Assembly (NCBI RefSeq): GCF_009873495.1
Contig: NZ_CP046703.1
Location: forward strand, 6,476,501 to 6,540,500
Length of the DNA: 64,000 nt
Direction: 5' to 3'
From: Nostoc sp. ATCC 53789
Lineage (GTDB): Bacteria; Cyanobacteriota; Cyanobacteriia; Cyanobacteriales; Nostocaceae
Shown here: positions 8,708-17,396 of the stretch, in pieces
Numbering within the stretch: the stretch's first letter is position 1
How the letters are laid out: every line of letters starts with the position of its first letter
Program-made: the position numbers and the translations under genes
Notes under the pieces: generated by a model
Told to the model about the DNA's origin: nothing
Seen by the model: the letters and a program-made list of their open reading frames with translations, nothing else
Database searches by the model: none

Positions 8708-9216
8708 TGATGAAACAAACAAAAATTATTAATCCTCCTCAGTCACTTACTCTTAAGCATGATGTATTAGAATTTGAATCTAAATCAGAAGCTTTGAATA
8801 ATTGGCTGAAGGAGAAAGCTTTGAAAAATGAGGGAGATACGGCTAGAACTTTTGTAGTAAATATTGAAAATAAAGTAATAGGCTATTACTGTTTAGCAAC
8901 TGCTTCTGTAATTCATTTAATAGCTGTTAGCAAAGCTAAACGGAACGCACCAGACCCTATACCGTGTATGCTTATCGGAAGACTTGCTGTAGACATTAAA
9001 TGGGAAGGACGGGGTATAGGGTCTGGTTTATTAAAAGATGCTATTATTCGTACTTTAACAGTATCCCAAATGGCGGGTATTAGATGTGTTTTGGTTCATG
9101 CTAAGGATGAAGAAGCCAAAAGATTTTATTTAAAATACGGGTTTCAACCCTCGCCAATAGAACCATTAACGCTAATGATGACTTTAAAAGATATTCGAGC
9201 AAACCTTATAGATTAA
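8707..9216 (+). CDS. GNAT acetyltransferase toxin (TacT-type)
   Basis: 169 residues, starting at the ATG at 8707 that overlaps the antitoxin stop by one base (a second ATG follows at 8710). Family members acetylate the amino group of charged tRNAs and block translation. The opening (DVLEFESKSEALNNWLKEKA) is typical. The acetyl-CoA loop is visible in RLAVDIKWEGRGIGSGLL, and the C-terminal FYLKYGFQ matches GNAT toxins. All expected elements are present, so it is probably active. Target tRNA unknown. Confidence 0.88.
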   Translation: MMKQTKIINPPQSLTLKHDVLEFESKSEALNNWLKEKALKNEGDTARTFVVNIENKVIGYYCLATASVIHLIAVSKAKRNAPDPIPCMLIGRLAVDIKWEGRGIGSGLLKDAIIRTLTVSQMAGIRCVLVHAKDEEAKRFYLKYGFQPSPIEPLTLMMTLKDIRANLID

Positions 9217-9506
9217 TTAATCCTCCAAATTCTGCACAAGTGAATTAAGAGGATTTTAAATTTAAACACAAGATACACCTCAACCCCTACTGGGCATCCG
9301 CCAAATTAGTGTTCATCACTATTTATTAAAAATTGCGAATACTAAAAAATTACGGCAATTCTGCAAAGTTGTATTTTGTTAGGGGATTTCCCTATTTTAG
9401 CTTGAGTGGAAATGGGGCATTAGTTGGGAGTTGGGAGTTGAGAGTTAAGAGTTGTTACTCACCCCTTGCTCCTTCTACTCCCTAATGTCCCTAATACTAC
9501 TAGCCC
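9217..9506. other. Intergenic region with GGGAGTT repeats
   Basis: 290 nt between convergent genes. Tandem GTTGGGA/GTTGAGA heptamers occupy about 9425-9456. No other structure stands out. Confidence 0.5.
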
Positions 9507-11006
9507 CTAAACCACTACCTTTTCTAAACTCAACTTAGAACGCTTCACTGGCTCAGGAATCGCTACGGGATAATCTCCAGTAAAGCAGGCAGAGCAGAAA
9601 CTATTGGTGTCTTCTCGTGTTGCTTCTAGCATCCCTTCCCAACTGAGATAGGCGAGGCTGTCTACTTCCAGTTGCTTGGCAATTTCGGCTACTGACTTAG
9701 TAGCAGCAATCAGCTGATCCTGAGAATCGGTATCGATGCCATAGAAGCAAGGATGAGTTACTGGTGGGGAAGAGATTCGCATGTGTACTTCTACTGCACC
9801 CGCTTCACGCAGGGTTTTGACTAGTTTACGGCTGGTAGTACCACGAACAATGGAGTCATCAACAATAATTACTCGTTTACCCGCCAGCACATCTTTGAGT
9901 GGGTTGAGTTTCATGCGGATACCTGACTCGCGCATGGTTTGGGTTGGCTGAATAAAGGTTCGTCCAACATAGCGATTTTTAATCAGTCCTTCAGCGTAAG
10001 CTACACCAGAAGCTTGAGAAAATCCGATCGCAGCAGGAATACCAGAATCAGGAACACCAAAGACTATATCGGCATCGACACAAGATTCTTTAGCTAGTTG
10101 ATGTCCTAACCGCATCCGATAGCTGTACAAACTCTCGTTGTGCATAATGCTATCAGGGCGGGCAAAGTAAATCATCTCGAAGATACACAATTTCCTTTGG
10201 GGCTGTTGACTCCAATGATAGGAAGCTAAACCTTCTTCAGTAATCCAAACTAATTCACCTGGTTCTACATCTCGCAGGTATTCGGCTCCAATGATGTCTA
10301 AACCACAAGTCTCGGATGCCAAAACATAACGAACTGGATTACCTGCTAAAGTCCCAATTACTAGAGGACGAATACCGTTGGTGTCACGGACACCCATAAC
10401 ACCGTTAGGAGTGCCAATAACTAAACTAAAGGCTCCTTCACAACGGTGAAATGCTTGAATTGAACCTTCTAGCCAATCTGCACCAGCATTGATGGCTTCT
10501 GCGATCGCAAAAGCAATCATTTCTGAGTCTGTTGTGGTGACTAAGTTGTATTTTTTCTCAAGCAACTCTTGACGTAGTTGCACTGTATTGACTAAATTAC
10601 CATTGTGTGCAAGAGCTAGTGAACCTAAGCGAGTTTCCAGGACTGCGGGTTGGGCATTAACTTTGCGGCTAGAACCTGTGGTGGAATAGCGAGTGTGACC
10701 AACAGCAAGGCTACCAGGCAATTGATCCAAGATGGTTTCATTAAAAACTTGAGACACCAAGCCCATATCTTTGTGGAGATGGACTTTTGCACCTTCAAAG
10801 GTAGCAATCCCAGCTGATTCTTGACCCCGATGCTGGAGGGCATACAATCCAAAGTAGGTCAGTTTAGCAACGTTTTCTCCTGGTGCGTAGATGCCAAAAA
10901 CACCACAAGCTTCTTCTGGCTTGTCAGGCTGATTTTCATGACTATTGATTGGGTTGTTGGTAGGGTCGGGGTATTCATCCGAAGTGACAGAATGAATAGA
11001 TATCAT
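9507..11006 (-). CDS. purF: Amidophosphoribosyltransferase
   Basis: 499 residues. It catalyses the first committed step of purine synthesis (PRPP + glutamine to phosphoribosylamine). A 33-residue propeptide precedes Cys34 (EEACGVFGIY), the N-terminal nucleophile exposed by processing. The glutaminase part has QHRGQESAGI; the transferase part has the PRPP motif VIIVDDSIVRGTTS. I chose the ATG at 11006, which has an AGGAG 10 nt upstream on the minus strand; the frame extends to 11036. It lies downstream of purL in the same direction, likely one purine unit. Confidence 0.96.
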   Translation of the reverse strand: MISIHSVTSDEYPDPTNNPINSHENQPDKPEEACGVFGIYAPGENVAKLTYFGLYALQHRGQESAGIATFEGAKVHLHKDMGLVSQVFNETILDQLPGSLAVGHTRYSTTGSSRKVNAQPAVLETRLGSLALAHNGNLVNTVQLRQELLEKKYNLVTTTDSEMIAFAIAEAINAGADWLEGSIQAFHRCEGAFSLVIGTPNGVMGVRDTNGIRPLVIGTLAGNPVRYVLASETCGLDIIGAEYLRDVEPGELVWITEEGLASYHWSQQPQRKLCIFEMIYFARPDSIMHNESLYSYRMRLGHQLAKESCVDADIVFGVPDSGIPAAIGFSQASGVAYAEGLIKNRYVGRTFIQPTQTMRESGIRMKLNPLKDVLAGKRVIIVDDSIVRGTTSRKLVKTLREAGAVEVHMRISSPPVTHPCFYGIDTDSQDQLIAATKSVAEIAKQLEVDSLAYLSWEGMLEATREDTNSFCSACFTGDYPVAIPEPVKRSKLSLEKVVV

Positions 11007-11153
11007 GCTAGCTTTGCTCCTGGTGGGGGGGGTCAAGTCACTGGGATTATGTCTATAGATAGTTGTTGATTTCTTAATAAATCTTTAACCATCTATTAAA
11101 ACAGTACCGTAATTATGCCCAGAGACGCTAATAGTTCTGAGTGATTAGTGCTG

Positions 11154-11191
11154 ATTTCTGAGTGAAGTCTAAATACTCAGGACTCAGAAAT
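11154..11191 (-). terminator. Hairpin at the purL 3' end
   Basis: A perfect 10-bp stem (ATTTCTGAGT / ACTCAGAAAT) straddles the purL stop codon. There is no U-tract, so it may act as a partial terminator or RNA stabiliser between purL and purF. Role inferred. Confidence 0.4.
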
Positions 11192-13552
11192 AGTGGTTTG
11201 GTTGGCGATGCGCCTAGCGATCGCATGGAAATAGCGATCGTTCATCTCTTCGATCGTAACTTTGATTAAGGTTTGGTTATCAGTGGTGAAAACCCCCAAA
11301 CCGATGTGAGAATTATCGACTATACCGAGTTTTTGCCATTCTTGACCCAGATGTTCCTGTAAGTATGATTCCCAAATTTCTTGTTGTTCTGATGCTATAG
11401 AGACTAAAATTCTGGCACCACCTTCGGCAAACAGTACCTCATCCAGGCGGTTTAACTGCGTTGTTGCTATTTCTAAATTGATTTCGGCACCAAGGTTTCC
11501 AGCAATACAACATTCGGCAAGTGCGATCGCCACTCCCCCCTCAGCAGAATCATGGGCTGAACGTATCCAACCATTACGGATTCCTTCCCGACAAACTTTT
11601 TGGACGCGGCGTTCCAAGTCAAAATCTACCCGTGGCGGTTTTCCGGCAACAGTATTGTGGATAGTAGCTAAATACTCAGATGCTCCCAAACTGATTTTGG
11701 ATGCTAGAGGCAATCCGAGAAGATAAATCACATCGCCGGATGCTTGCCAACCTTGTCCACAAATTTTGGTGATATCGGGAATCAAGCCCACCATCCCCAC
11801 TACAGGAGTGGGATAAATGGGTTGGGGAATGCCTTGAGAATCAAGGGTTTCATTGTATAAAGAGACATTTCCACCTGTGACTGGTGTCGCCAATTCTCGG
11901 CAACCTTCCGCCAAACCGCGACAAGCTTCTGCTAATTGCCAATAACCAATTGGTTTTTCTGGAGAGCCAAAATTTAGGTTATCCGTCACCGCCAGAGGTT
12001 CTGCACCCACACAACTAAGATTGCGTGCAGCTTCTGCCACCACTGCCTTAGCTCCTTCGTAGGGGTCAAGATAAACATAACGAGGATTGCAATCTACTGT
12101 TGCAGCCACCCCTAATTTTAGATTTGGGATTTTAGATTTGAGATTGGGAATTTCTTCAAGAGGGCGCAACCGGATAACAGCCGCATCAGCGCCACCTGGT
12201 AGTATGACTGTATTATTCTGTACTTGATGGTCATATTGACGATATACCCAGTTCTTAGATGCGATCGTGGGTGTATCGAGCAAAGTTAACAGAATATCAT
12301 TCCAATTTTGCACACCTCCTTTGAGTTCTATGCCAGAGGTTGTGCAAGCAGGTAAAGAATCAGGAGTCCATTCCCAAGCTTGACGAGCATATTCTGGCGG
12401 TTCTGCCAGCAATTCACGGTTATATAGTGGGGTGTTTTCCGCCAAAGCCTCGGCGGGAATTTCTGCTGCTACTCCACCCTGAAAAAGAATCCGCACAATG
12501 GGTTCAGCGATGACAGTACCAGCGACAACGGCTTGAAGTCCCCAACGATGGAAAATGTCGATTAATTCTTGCTCACGCCCTTTATGGGCAACAAACAGCA
12601 TTCGTTCTTGAGATTCCGAAAGCAGATATTCATAAGGAACCATCCCCGTTTCTCTGGCGGGAATTTTGTCTAAATCTAGTTCAATTCCTACTCCACCTTT
12701 TGCCGCCATCTCTGAAGTAGAACACGTGATTCCAGCTGCTCCCATATCTTGGGCGGCGACAACTGCACCCGTTTTAAACGCTTCTAGACAAGCTTCAATT
12801 AACGACTTTTCCAAAAATGGATCGCCTACTTGCACAGCGGGGCGATCGTCTATTGACTGATCGCTCAATTCTGCACTAGCAAAACTTGCGCCTCCCATAC
12901 CATCGCGCCCAGTGGTAGAACCAACATACAGCACGGGGTTTCCTAAGCCAGATGCCCCAGATTTAACGATTTCCTGGGTTTCCATTAACCCCAGTGCCAT
13001 AACATTCACTAGGGGATTACCAGAATAAGCCGGATCAAAATAAACTTCGCCGCCAACGGTGGGTACTCCCACACAATTACCATAGTGTGAAATCCCAGCC
13101 ACTACACCTTGAAACAACCTTCGAGTTTTGGCATCTTCTAGAGAACCGAAACGCAGGGAATTTAATAGAGCAATGGGACGCGCACCCATTGTAAAAATAT
13201 CTCTAAGAATACCGCCTACTCCCGTTGCTGCACCTTGAAATGGTTCTACAGCTGATGGGTGGTTGTGAGATTCAATCTTAAAAGCTAGTTGGAGTCCGTC
13301 ACCCAAATCTACAACACCAGCATTTTCACCAGGCCCTACGAGGATGCGGGGCCCCTCAGTCGGAAATTGTTTGAGTAGAGGCCGAGAATTTTTGTAACAG
13401 CAATGCTCTGACCACATTACCCCGAACATTCCCAGTTCAGCTTTGTTGGGATGACGGCCTAACCGACGGACAATTTCTGCGTATTCTTCTGGTTTAAGAC
13501 CTTCAGCAGCGATTTCTTGAGGGGAAAAAAAAGCAGGAGATGTGGCGGTCAT
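11177..13552 (-). CDS. purL: Phosphoribosylformylglycinamidine synthase subunit PurL
   Basis: 791 residues, the length of the small-type PurL that works with separate PurQ and PurS. It converts FGAR to FGAM with ATP. Visible motifs include MWSEHCCYKNSRPLL, VGPGENAGV, KIESHNHPSAVEPFQGAATGVGGI and AQDMGAAGITCSTSEMAAKG in the first half, with NLNFGSPEKP and TGGNVSLYNE in the second. It is the upstream gene of the purL-purF unit. Confidence 0.97.
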   Translation of the reverse strand: MTATSPAFFSPQEIAAEGLKPEEYAEIVRRLGRHPNKAELGMFGVMWSEHCCYKNSRPLLKQFPTEGPRILVGPGENAGVVDLGDGLQLAFKIESHNHPSAVEPFQGAATGVGGILRDIFTMGARPIALLNSLRFGSLEDAKTRRLFQGVVAGISHYGNCVGVPTVGGEVYFDPAYSGNPLVNVMALGLMETQEIVKSGASGLGNPVLYVGSTTGRDGMGGASFASAELSDQSIDDRPAVQVGDPFLEKSLIEACLEAFKTGAVVAAQDMGAAGITCSTSEMAAKGGVGIELDLDKIPARETGMVPYEYLLSESQERMLFVAHKGREQELIDIFHRWGLQAVVAGTVIAEPIVRILFQGGVAAEIPAEALAENTPLYNRELLAEPPEYARQAWEWTPDSLPACTTSGIELKGGVQNWNDILLTLLDTPTIASKNWVYRQYDHQVQNNTVILPGGADAAVIRLRPLEEIPNLKSKIPNLKLGVAATVDCNPRYVYLDPYEGAKAVVAEAARNLSCVGAEPLAVTDNLNFGSPEKPIGYWQLAEACRGLAEGCRELATPVTGGNVSLYNETLDSQGIPQPIYPTPVVGMVGLIPDITKICGQGWQASGDVIYLLGLPLASKISLGASEYLATIHNTVAGKPPRVDFDLERRVQKVCREGIRNGWIRSAHDSAEGGVAIALAECCIAGNLGAEINLEIATTQLNRLDEVLFAEGGARILVSIASEQQEIWESYLQEHLGQEWQKLGIVDNSHIGLGVFTTDNQTLIKVTIEEMNDRYFHAIARRIANQTTISES

Positions 13553-14066
13553 GGAAATTATGCACCAATTGTACAGAGCATTATTCTACCGATTTACTTG
13601 CCCTGTAGGTGGATTTGTTAGCATGGTTCATAACTATATAACGCTGAAAATTTAAATAAATAAATAAATTTACTTAAAGATACATATTTTTGTACACCTA
13701 AAGAGAGATTGTATTCAACGCTGAATTACTGGTAAATATACTGATAAAAGTGAAGTAATAAAATTTTATTCCCTTGTAATATGCATAGGTCATTTCCAGA
13801 TTATAGAAATGGCTATCAGCCTGTCAGATGCTCTACTAGTTGAATGCAGAAAAAATTCATAGGATGCGATGCGATCGCAAGTTTTAATGCCCTGCAATCT
13901 AAATTATCTCGTTGGCATTTCATTCGCTTGAAGTGACTCATATAACAGCAAACTCAATCACTGAGTGGCTTTTGAAGAAAGGATTCTGGGAATTTATTTT
14001 TTTGAGAAAGTACTCATTCCAATTAGTAAATTGACCGCACTAAATCTAATAGCGAGGATTTTGCTC
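13553..14066. other. Intergenic region upstream of the glycine-rich protein
   Basis: About 510 nt between divergent genes. It holds a short TAAA run at 13655-13672 and a HIP1 site near 13871. No gene or hairpin is convincing; it must contain the purL promoter and that of the plus-strand gene. Confidence 0.5.
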
Positions 14067-16058
14067 ATGCCTAGACTTACTGTTCCACCCAATTTCATCG
14101 GCACCCCCGGTTCTGACACTCTGATTGGAGAACAATTAAATGCATCTCCAGCAATAGGTATTGATATTTTAACTGGAGGTTTCATTTGTACGCGCTCAGG
14201 GAATGACACCGTTCAGGGCACTGGTACTGGTAGCATCGGCGGCTCCATTGAGGGTGGGAATGCCAATGGCATCGCTAACCGTGGCAGTCTGAATACAGGA
14301 AATGGAAAAGACGCGATCGCAGGCATCGGTAACGGTGGCAACGGCGCCGACGGCAACACCGACGGCAGCACCGCTAACGGCAATGGCGGAACTGGGACTG
14401 GCATCAGCAATATTAGCAAGATTGATGGAGGGAACGGAAATGACACGATCAGCGGCACTGGAACTGGCGGCAACGGTGGCTTCGGCAGCTTCCTCGGTGG
14501 CAAGGGCGGAACTGGGACTGGCATCAGCAACAGTAGCAATATTAATGCAGGAGATGGAAATGACACACTCATCGGCACTGGTACTGGCGGTAATGGCGCG
14601 AATGGAGTAGATCGACTTGGAGGCGGCGGTCAGGGCGGAACTGGGACTGGTATCGCTAACAGTGGCAGTATTAATGTAGGGAACGGAAAAGATACGATCG
14701 TCGGTACAGGAACTGGCGGCAGTGGCGGCAGTGGCCGCAGTTCGGGTAGGAGCGGGGATGGGACTGGCATCAGCAACAGTGGTGAATTGCACACCGGGGA
14801 CGGAGAAGACATGCTCGTCGGTACAGGAACTGGCAGCAAGGGCGGTAATGGCTTAGGCGGCGCTAATGGCGGTACTGGTACCGGTATTGCTAACAGTGGG
14901 AGTCTAAATACAGGGAACGGAAAGGACACGATCGTTGGTACAGGTGCTGGTGACATCGGCGGCACCGGCGGTCCCTTCTCTGGCGACGGCGGTATTGGAA
15001 TCGGTATTGCTAACAGTGGTAGTCTGAATAGCGGAGACGGAGAAGACACTATTACTGGCACAGGTACTGGCGGCATCGGTGCCGAGGGCTTTCCTAATAC
15101 TGGCGACGGCGGTACTGCAACCGGCATTGTTAACACTGGTAGTCTGAATGGAGGGAACGGAAAAGACACGATCGCTGGTATCGGTACTGGCGGTATGGGC
15201 GGCGACAAGTTTTTCTTTGGTGAGGGCGGTACTGGAACAGGCATCGCTAATAGTGGTAGTCTGAATGCAGGTAACGAAAACGACACTATTACTGGTACTG
15301 GTACTGGTGGTAATGGCGGGGCTAGCATAGATGGCCTTACTGAGAGCGCCGGTGGCAAAGGCGGTACTGGAATTGGGATCGCCAATACTGGCAAACTGGA
15401 TACCGAAAACGGAGAGGACACAATTATTGGTATCGGCATTGGCGGCAAAGGCGGTATCGCTCCTGGTGGGATCGGCAATGTGGGTACTGGAACTGGCATT
15501 CAAAACACTAAAGACGGCACCATCACTACAGAGTGGGGCAATGACAAGATTACTGGTGATGGCAACAGTTCTGGAACAGACTCCACCGCCTATGGCATCT
15601 TCAACGATGGAATAATTGATACTGGCAATGGTTCTGACAAGCTTACTGGACAGGCGACAGCAACAATTGGTGGTACAGCCTATGGTATTTATGGAGAAGG
15701 AATCATCAAGACTGGCAACGGCAATGACCAAATTATCGCCACCAGCACCCTAGATGGAGTTCAACAGAAAGTCACCATCGGTGGCGGAATCAACATTGCT
15801 CTAGGCGCTGGGAATGACTACCTGAAAGGATTTGGTGCTGCAACTGTTGATGGCGGAGATGGTTTTGACACCCTCGATCTCAGCACTTTCAATCGCTCTG
15901 AACTATTTGTATCTGGGGTTATATCGGGCAATACCCTTAATGCCAATATCACTTTCAACAGCAATGGAAACTCCATTATCTTGTCTACGACAGGCTTTGA
16001 GAAATTTATCTTTGCAGATAGCTCTTTCTGCTACAGCAGTTTGGCAAACGGGGCATAG
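14067..16058 (+). CDS. Glycine-rich RTX-like repeat protein
   Basis: 663 residues from the ATG at 14067, which has GAGGA 8 nt upstream; the frame is open from 13965. The N-terminus (NFIGTPGSDTLIG) is RTX-like. Residues about 50-490 are roughly ten units of 40-50 residues, each carrying one GNGKDTIVGTGTGG-like element and one GTGIANSGSLN-like element. Three degenerate units and a more ordinary RTX end follow (LGAGNDYLKGF, DGGDGFDTLDLS), then FEKFIFAD. GxGxD signatures suggest calcium binding outside the cell. There is no signal peptide, so type I secretion through the C-terminus is likely (inference). Function unknown. Confidence 0.8.
   Translation: MPRLTVPPNFIGTPGSDTLIGEQLNASPAIGIDILTGGFICTRSGNDTVQGTGTGSIGGSIEGGNANGIANRGSLNTGNGKDAIAGIGNGGNGADGNTDGSTANGNGGTGTGISNISKIDGGNGNDTISGTGTGGNGGFGSFLGGKGGTGTGISNSSNINAGDGNDTLIGTGTGGNGANGVDRLGGGGQGGTGTGIANSGSINVGNGKDTIVGTGTGGSGGSGRSSGRSGDGTGISNSGELHTGDGEDMLVGTGTGSKGGNGLGGANGGTGTGIANSGSLNTGNGKDTIVGTGAGDIGGTGGPFSGDGGIGIGIANSGSLNSGDGEDTITGTGTGGIGAEGFPNTGDGGTATGIVNTGSLNGGNGKDTIAGIGTGGMGGDKFFFGEGGTGTGIANSGSLNAGNENDTITGTGTGGNGGASIDGLTESAGGKGGTGIGIANTGKLDTENGEDTIIGIGIGGKGGIAPGGIGNVGTGTGIQNTKDGTITTEWGNDKITGDGNSSGTDSTAYGIFNDGIIDTGNGSDKLTGQATATIGGTAYGIYGEGIIKTGNGNDQIIATSTLDGVQQKVTIGGGINIALGAGNDYLKGFGAATVDGGDGFDTLDLSTFNRSELFVSGVISGNTLNANITFNSNGNSIILSTTGFEKFIFADSSFCYSSLANGA
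14220..15740. repeat. Tandem glycine-rich coding repeats
   Basis: Roughly 120-165-bp imperfect units with recurring GGNACTGGNACTGGCATCNNNAA and GGAAANGACACNATC blocks. Their codon periodicity creates long false open frames on the minus strand. Confidence 0.8.
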
Positions 16059-16250
16059 GTTTGTGAATTCCTGCGTCTCGTGTTTTACGTTGTAAGTGTC
16101 TAATCGGTGTTATTTGCTCTTAACCTGACAAATTATCTACTAGCGTATATATTCTTAGTTCCAAATTTGCATAGATTTACTAAGACTCAGAGATTATTCG
16201 GGTGTATGCAGTTTAGCTGTAACAATCAAGTGACGAGAATCACACATATC

Positions 16251-16377
16251 TATGATTATGATCGTCTCTCTGCGATCGCTAACTAGGCATAATTAATGAC
16301 AACTGAACTCTAGCCGAGTCATTAATAGGGAACACACTTAATTGCCGACAGCCTTAACTAAGGACTGTCGGTTTTTT
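16251..16377 (+). ncRNA. Candidate small RNA with two hairpins and a terminator
   Basis: A TATGAT -10-like box lies at 16251-16256. Further on, a 9-bp stem ATTAATGAC (16292-16300) / GTCATTAAT (16318-16326) contains an inner ACTC/GAGT pair. An unpaired linker AGGGAACACACTTAATTG follows, then a strong terminator. No open frame fits the space. The likely transcript is about 110 nt. It does not carry the Yfr1 core as I remember it. It could instead be the 3' UTR of the glycine-rich gene. Confidence 0.4.
16345..16377 (+). terminator. Rho-independent terminator
   Basis: Stem CCGACAG / CTGTCGG with an inner CCTT/AAGG extension, followed by six T. It is the strongest terminator in this intergenic region and points in the plus direction. 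Confidence 0.85.
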
Positions 16378-16599
16378 ATGTCTGTATATCCTTCATCCTT
16401 TGAGAAATGCCCCATAACTATCTACTTAAATAAATTTCCCCACAACTGGTTGGTAACTTGACAGATATTTTGCCACAGCCACTACCAATTGTGGGGAGGG
16501 TATGATCAAATTCGGTATCTTATCCCTATCGAGTGCTAGTATCTTGCACTCACTCTACTAGATTGGAAGTATACTCCTACAACCAACACACACTTTGTA

Positions 16600-17085
16600 T
16601 TAAGACATCGCTTGGATGATGTAATCAAAGTAGGGTGCTGCTTCAGCAGCGTCTTCCGCACTCAATAAGCCAAGAGAGGCTGTTTTGAGGGAATTGATCG
16701 CTTCTACCATTCCAGGCACGGGAACGCCCAATGAATTGTACATTTCCCGCACACCAATCAAACCGATTTTTTCAATCGGCTCTTTGTCGCCAGCAAGCAC
16801 ACCATAAGTAATTAGACGTAAGTACCAGCCAAAGTCACGGATACATAGAGAGCGTTGGCGTTCTCCGTAAGCATTACCTCCGGGGGAGATAAAGTCAGGA
16901 CGCTTCTGCCAAAGTTGTTTGGTTGCTTCCTGAACTATCTTTTTTTCGTTTTCGGCTAAGGTTGCCGCAATCCGCGTCCGTTGTACCCCGGTTTGCAAAA
17001 AGTCTTTGATATTTTTAAGTTCGCCACTGCTGGGATAACGCAGTTCGTCGTCGGCTTTGAGAATAACTTGGCTAATTACAGTCAT
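16600..17085 (-). CDS. apcD: Allophycocyanin alpha-B subunit (terminal emitter)
   Basis: 161 residues from the ATG at 17085 (MTVISQVILK); the frame extends to 17100. It is a phycobilisome-core terminal emitter that passes energy to chlorophyll, mainly at photosystem I. The phycocyanobilin-binding cysteine is Cys81 (RSLCIRDFGWYLRL). The C-terminus (VPGMVEAINSLK ... YFDYIIQAMS) and the LRYPSSGELKNIKDF region match ApcD as I recall it. It stands alone, as is usual for apcD. Confidence 0.95.
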   Translation of the reverse strand: MTVISQVILKADDELRYPSSGELKNIKDFLQTGVQRTRIAATLAENEKKIVQEATKQLWQKRPDFISPGGNAYGERQRSLCIRDFGWYLRLITYGVLAGDKEPIEKIGLIGVREMYNSLGVPVPGMVEAINSLKTASLGLLSAEDAAEAAPYFDYIIQAMS

Positions 17086-17396
17086 GATGATTGAAATCAC
17101 CTGAAATATTATCTGTTAGTTTAGCGAGTCGGAGGTACACAAGTGAAGAGATAGGAGCTACTTATGTATTGAATTGAAACTTTTGGGGAATGGGGAAGAG
17201 GGGATGAGGGAGCAGGGGAGGCAGAGGGAGCAGGGGAGACAGGGGGAGCAGGGGGAGAATTCGTAACTCCTAACTCTTCACGGGCTAAACCTTAGCTATC
17301 CGCTAACAGCACGGGCTAAACGCCCCGCTATCGCTAACGGAACTGTTTTGCCCAATGCCTCATGCCCAATAACAAATGACTAATGACAAATGACAA
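17086..17396. repeat. Repeat-rich region between apcD and rlmD
   Basis: About 17190-17260 is a G-rich tandem run of GGGGGAGCA/GGGGAGACA units. About 17280-17342 holds two imperfect copies of CACGGGCTAAAC(NNN)CCGCTATCGCTAAC; a related copy (TAAAGGCCCCGCTACTGCTAACAG) occurs at 25918. About 17362-17400 holds ATGACAA heptamers that run into the rlmD start codon. Confidence 0.7.

Noticed and set aside
14196..15731. Long minus-strand open frames (up to about 290 codons) opposite the glycine-rich gene
   Set aside because: They are Pro/Val- or Ala/Ser-rich mirror images of the repeats and arise from codon periodicity; they have no start signals or domains.
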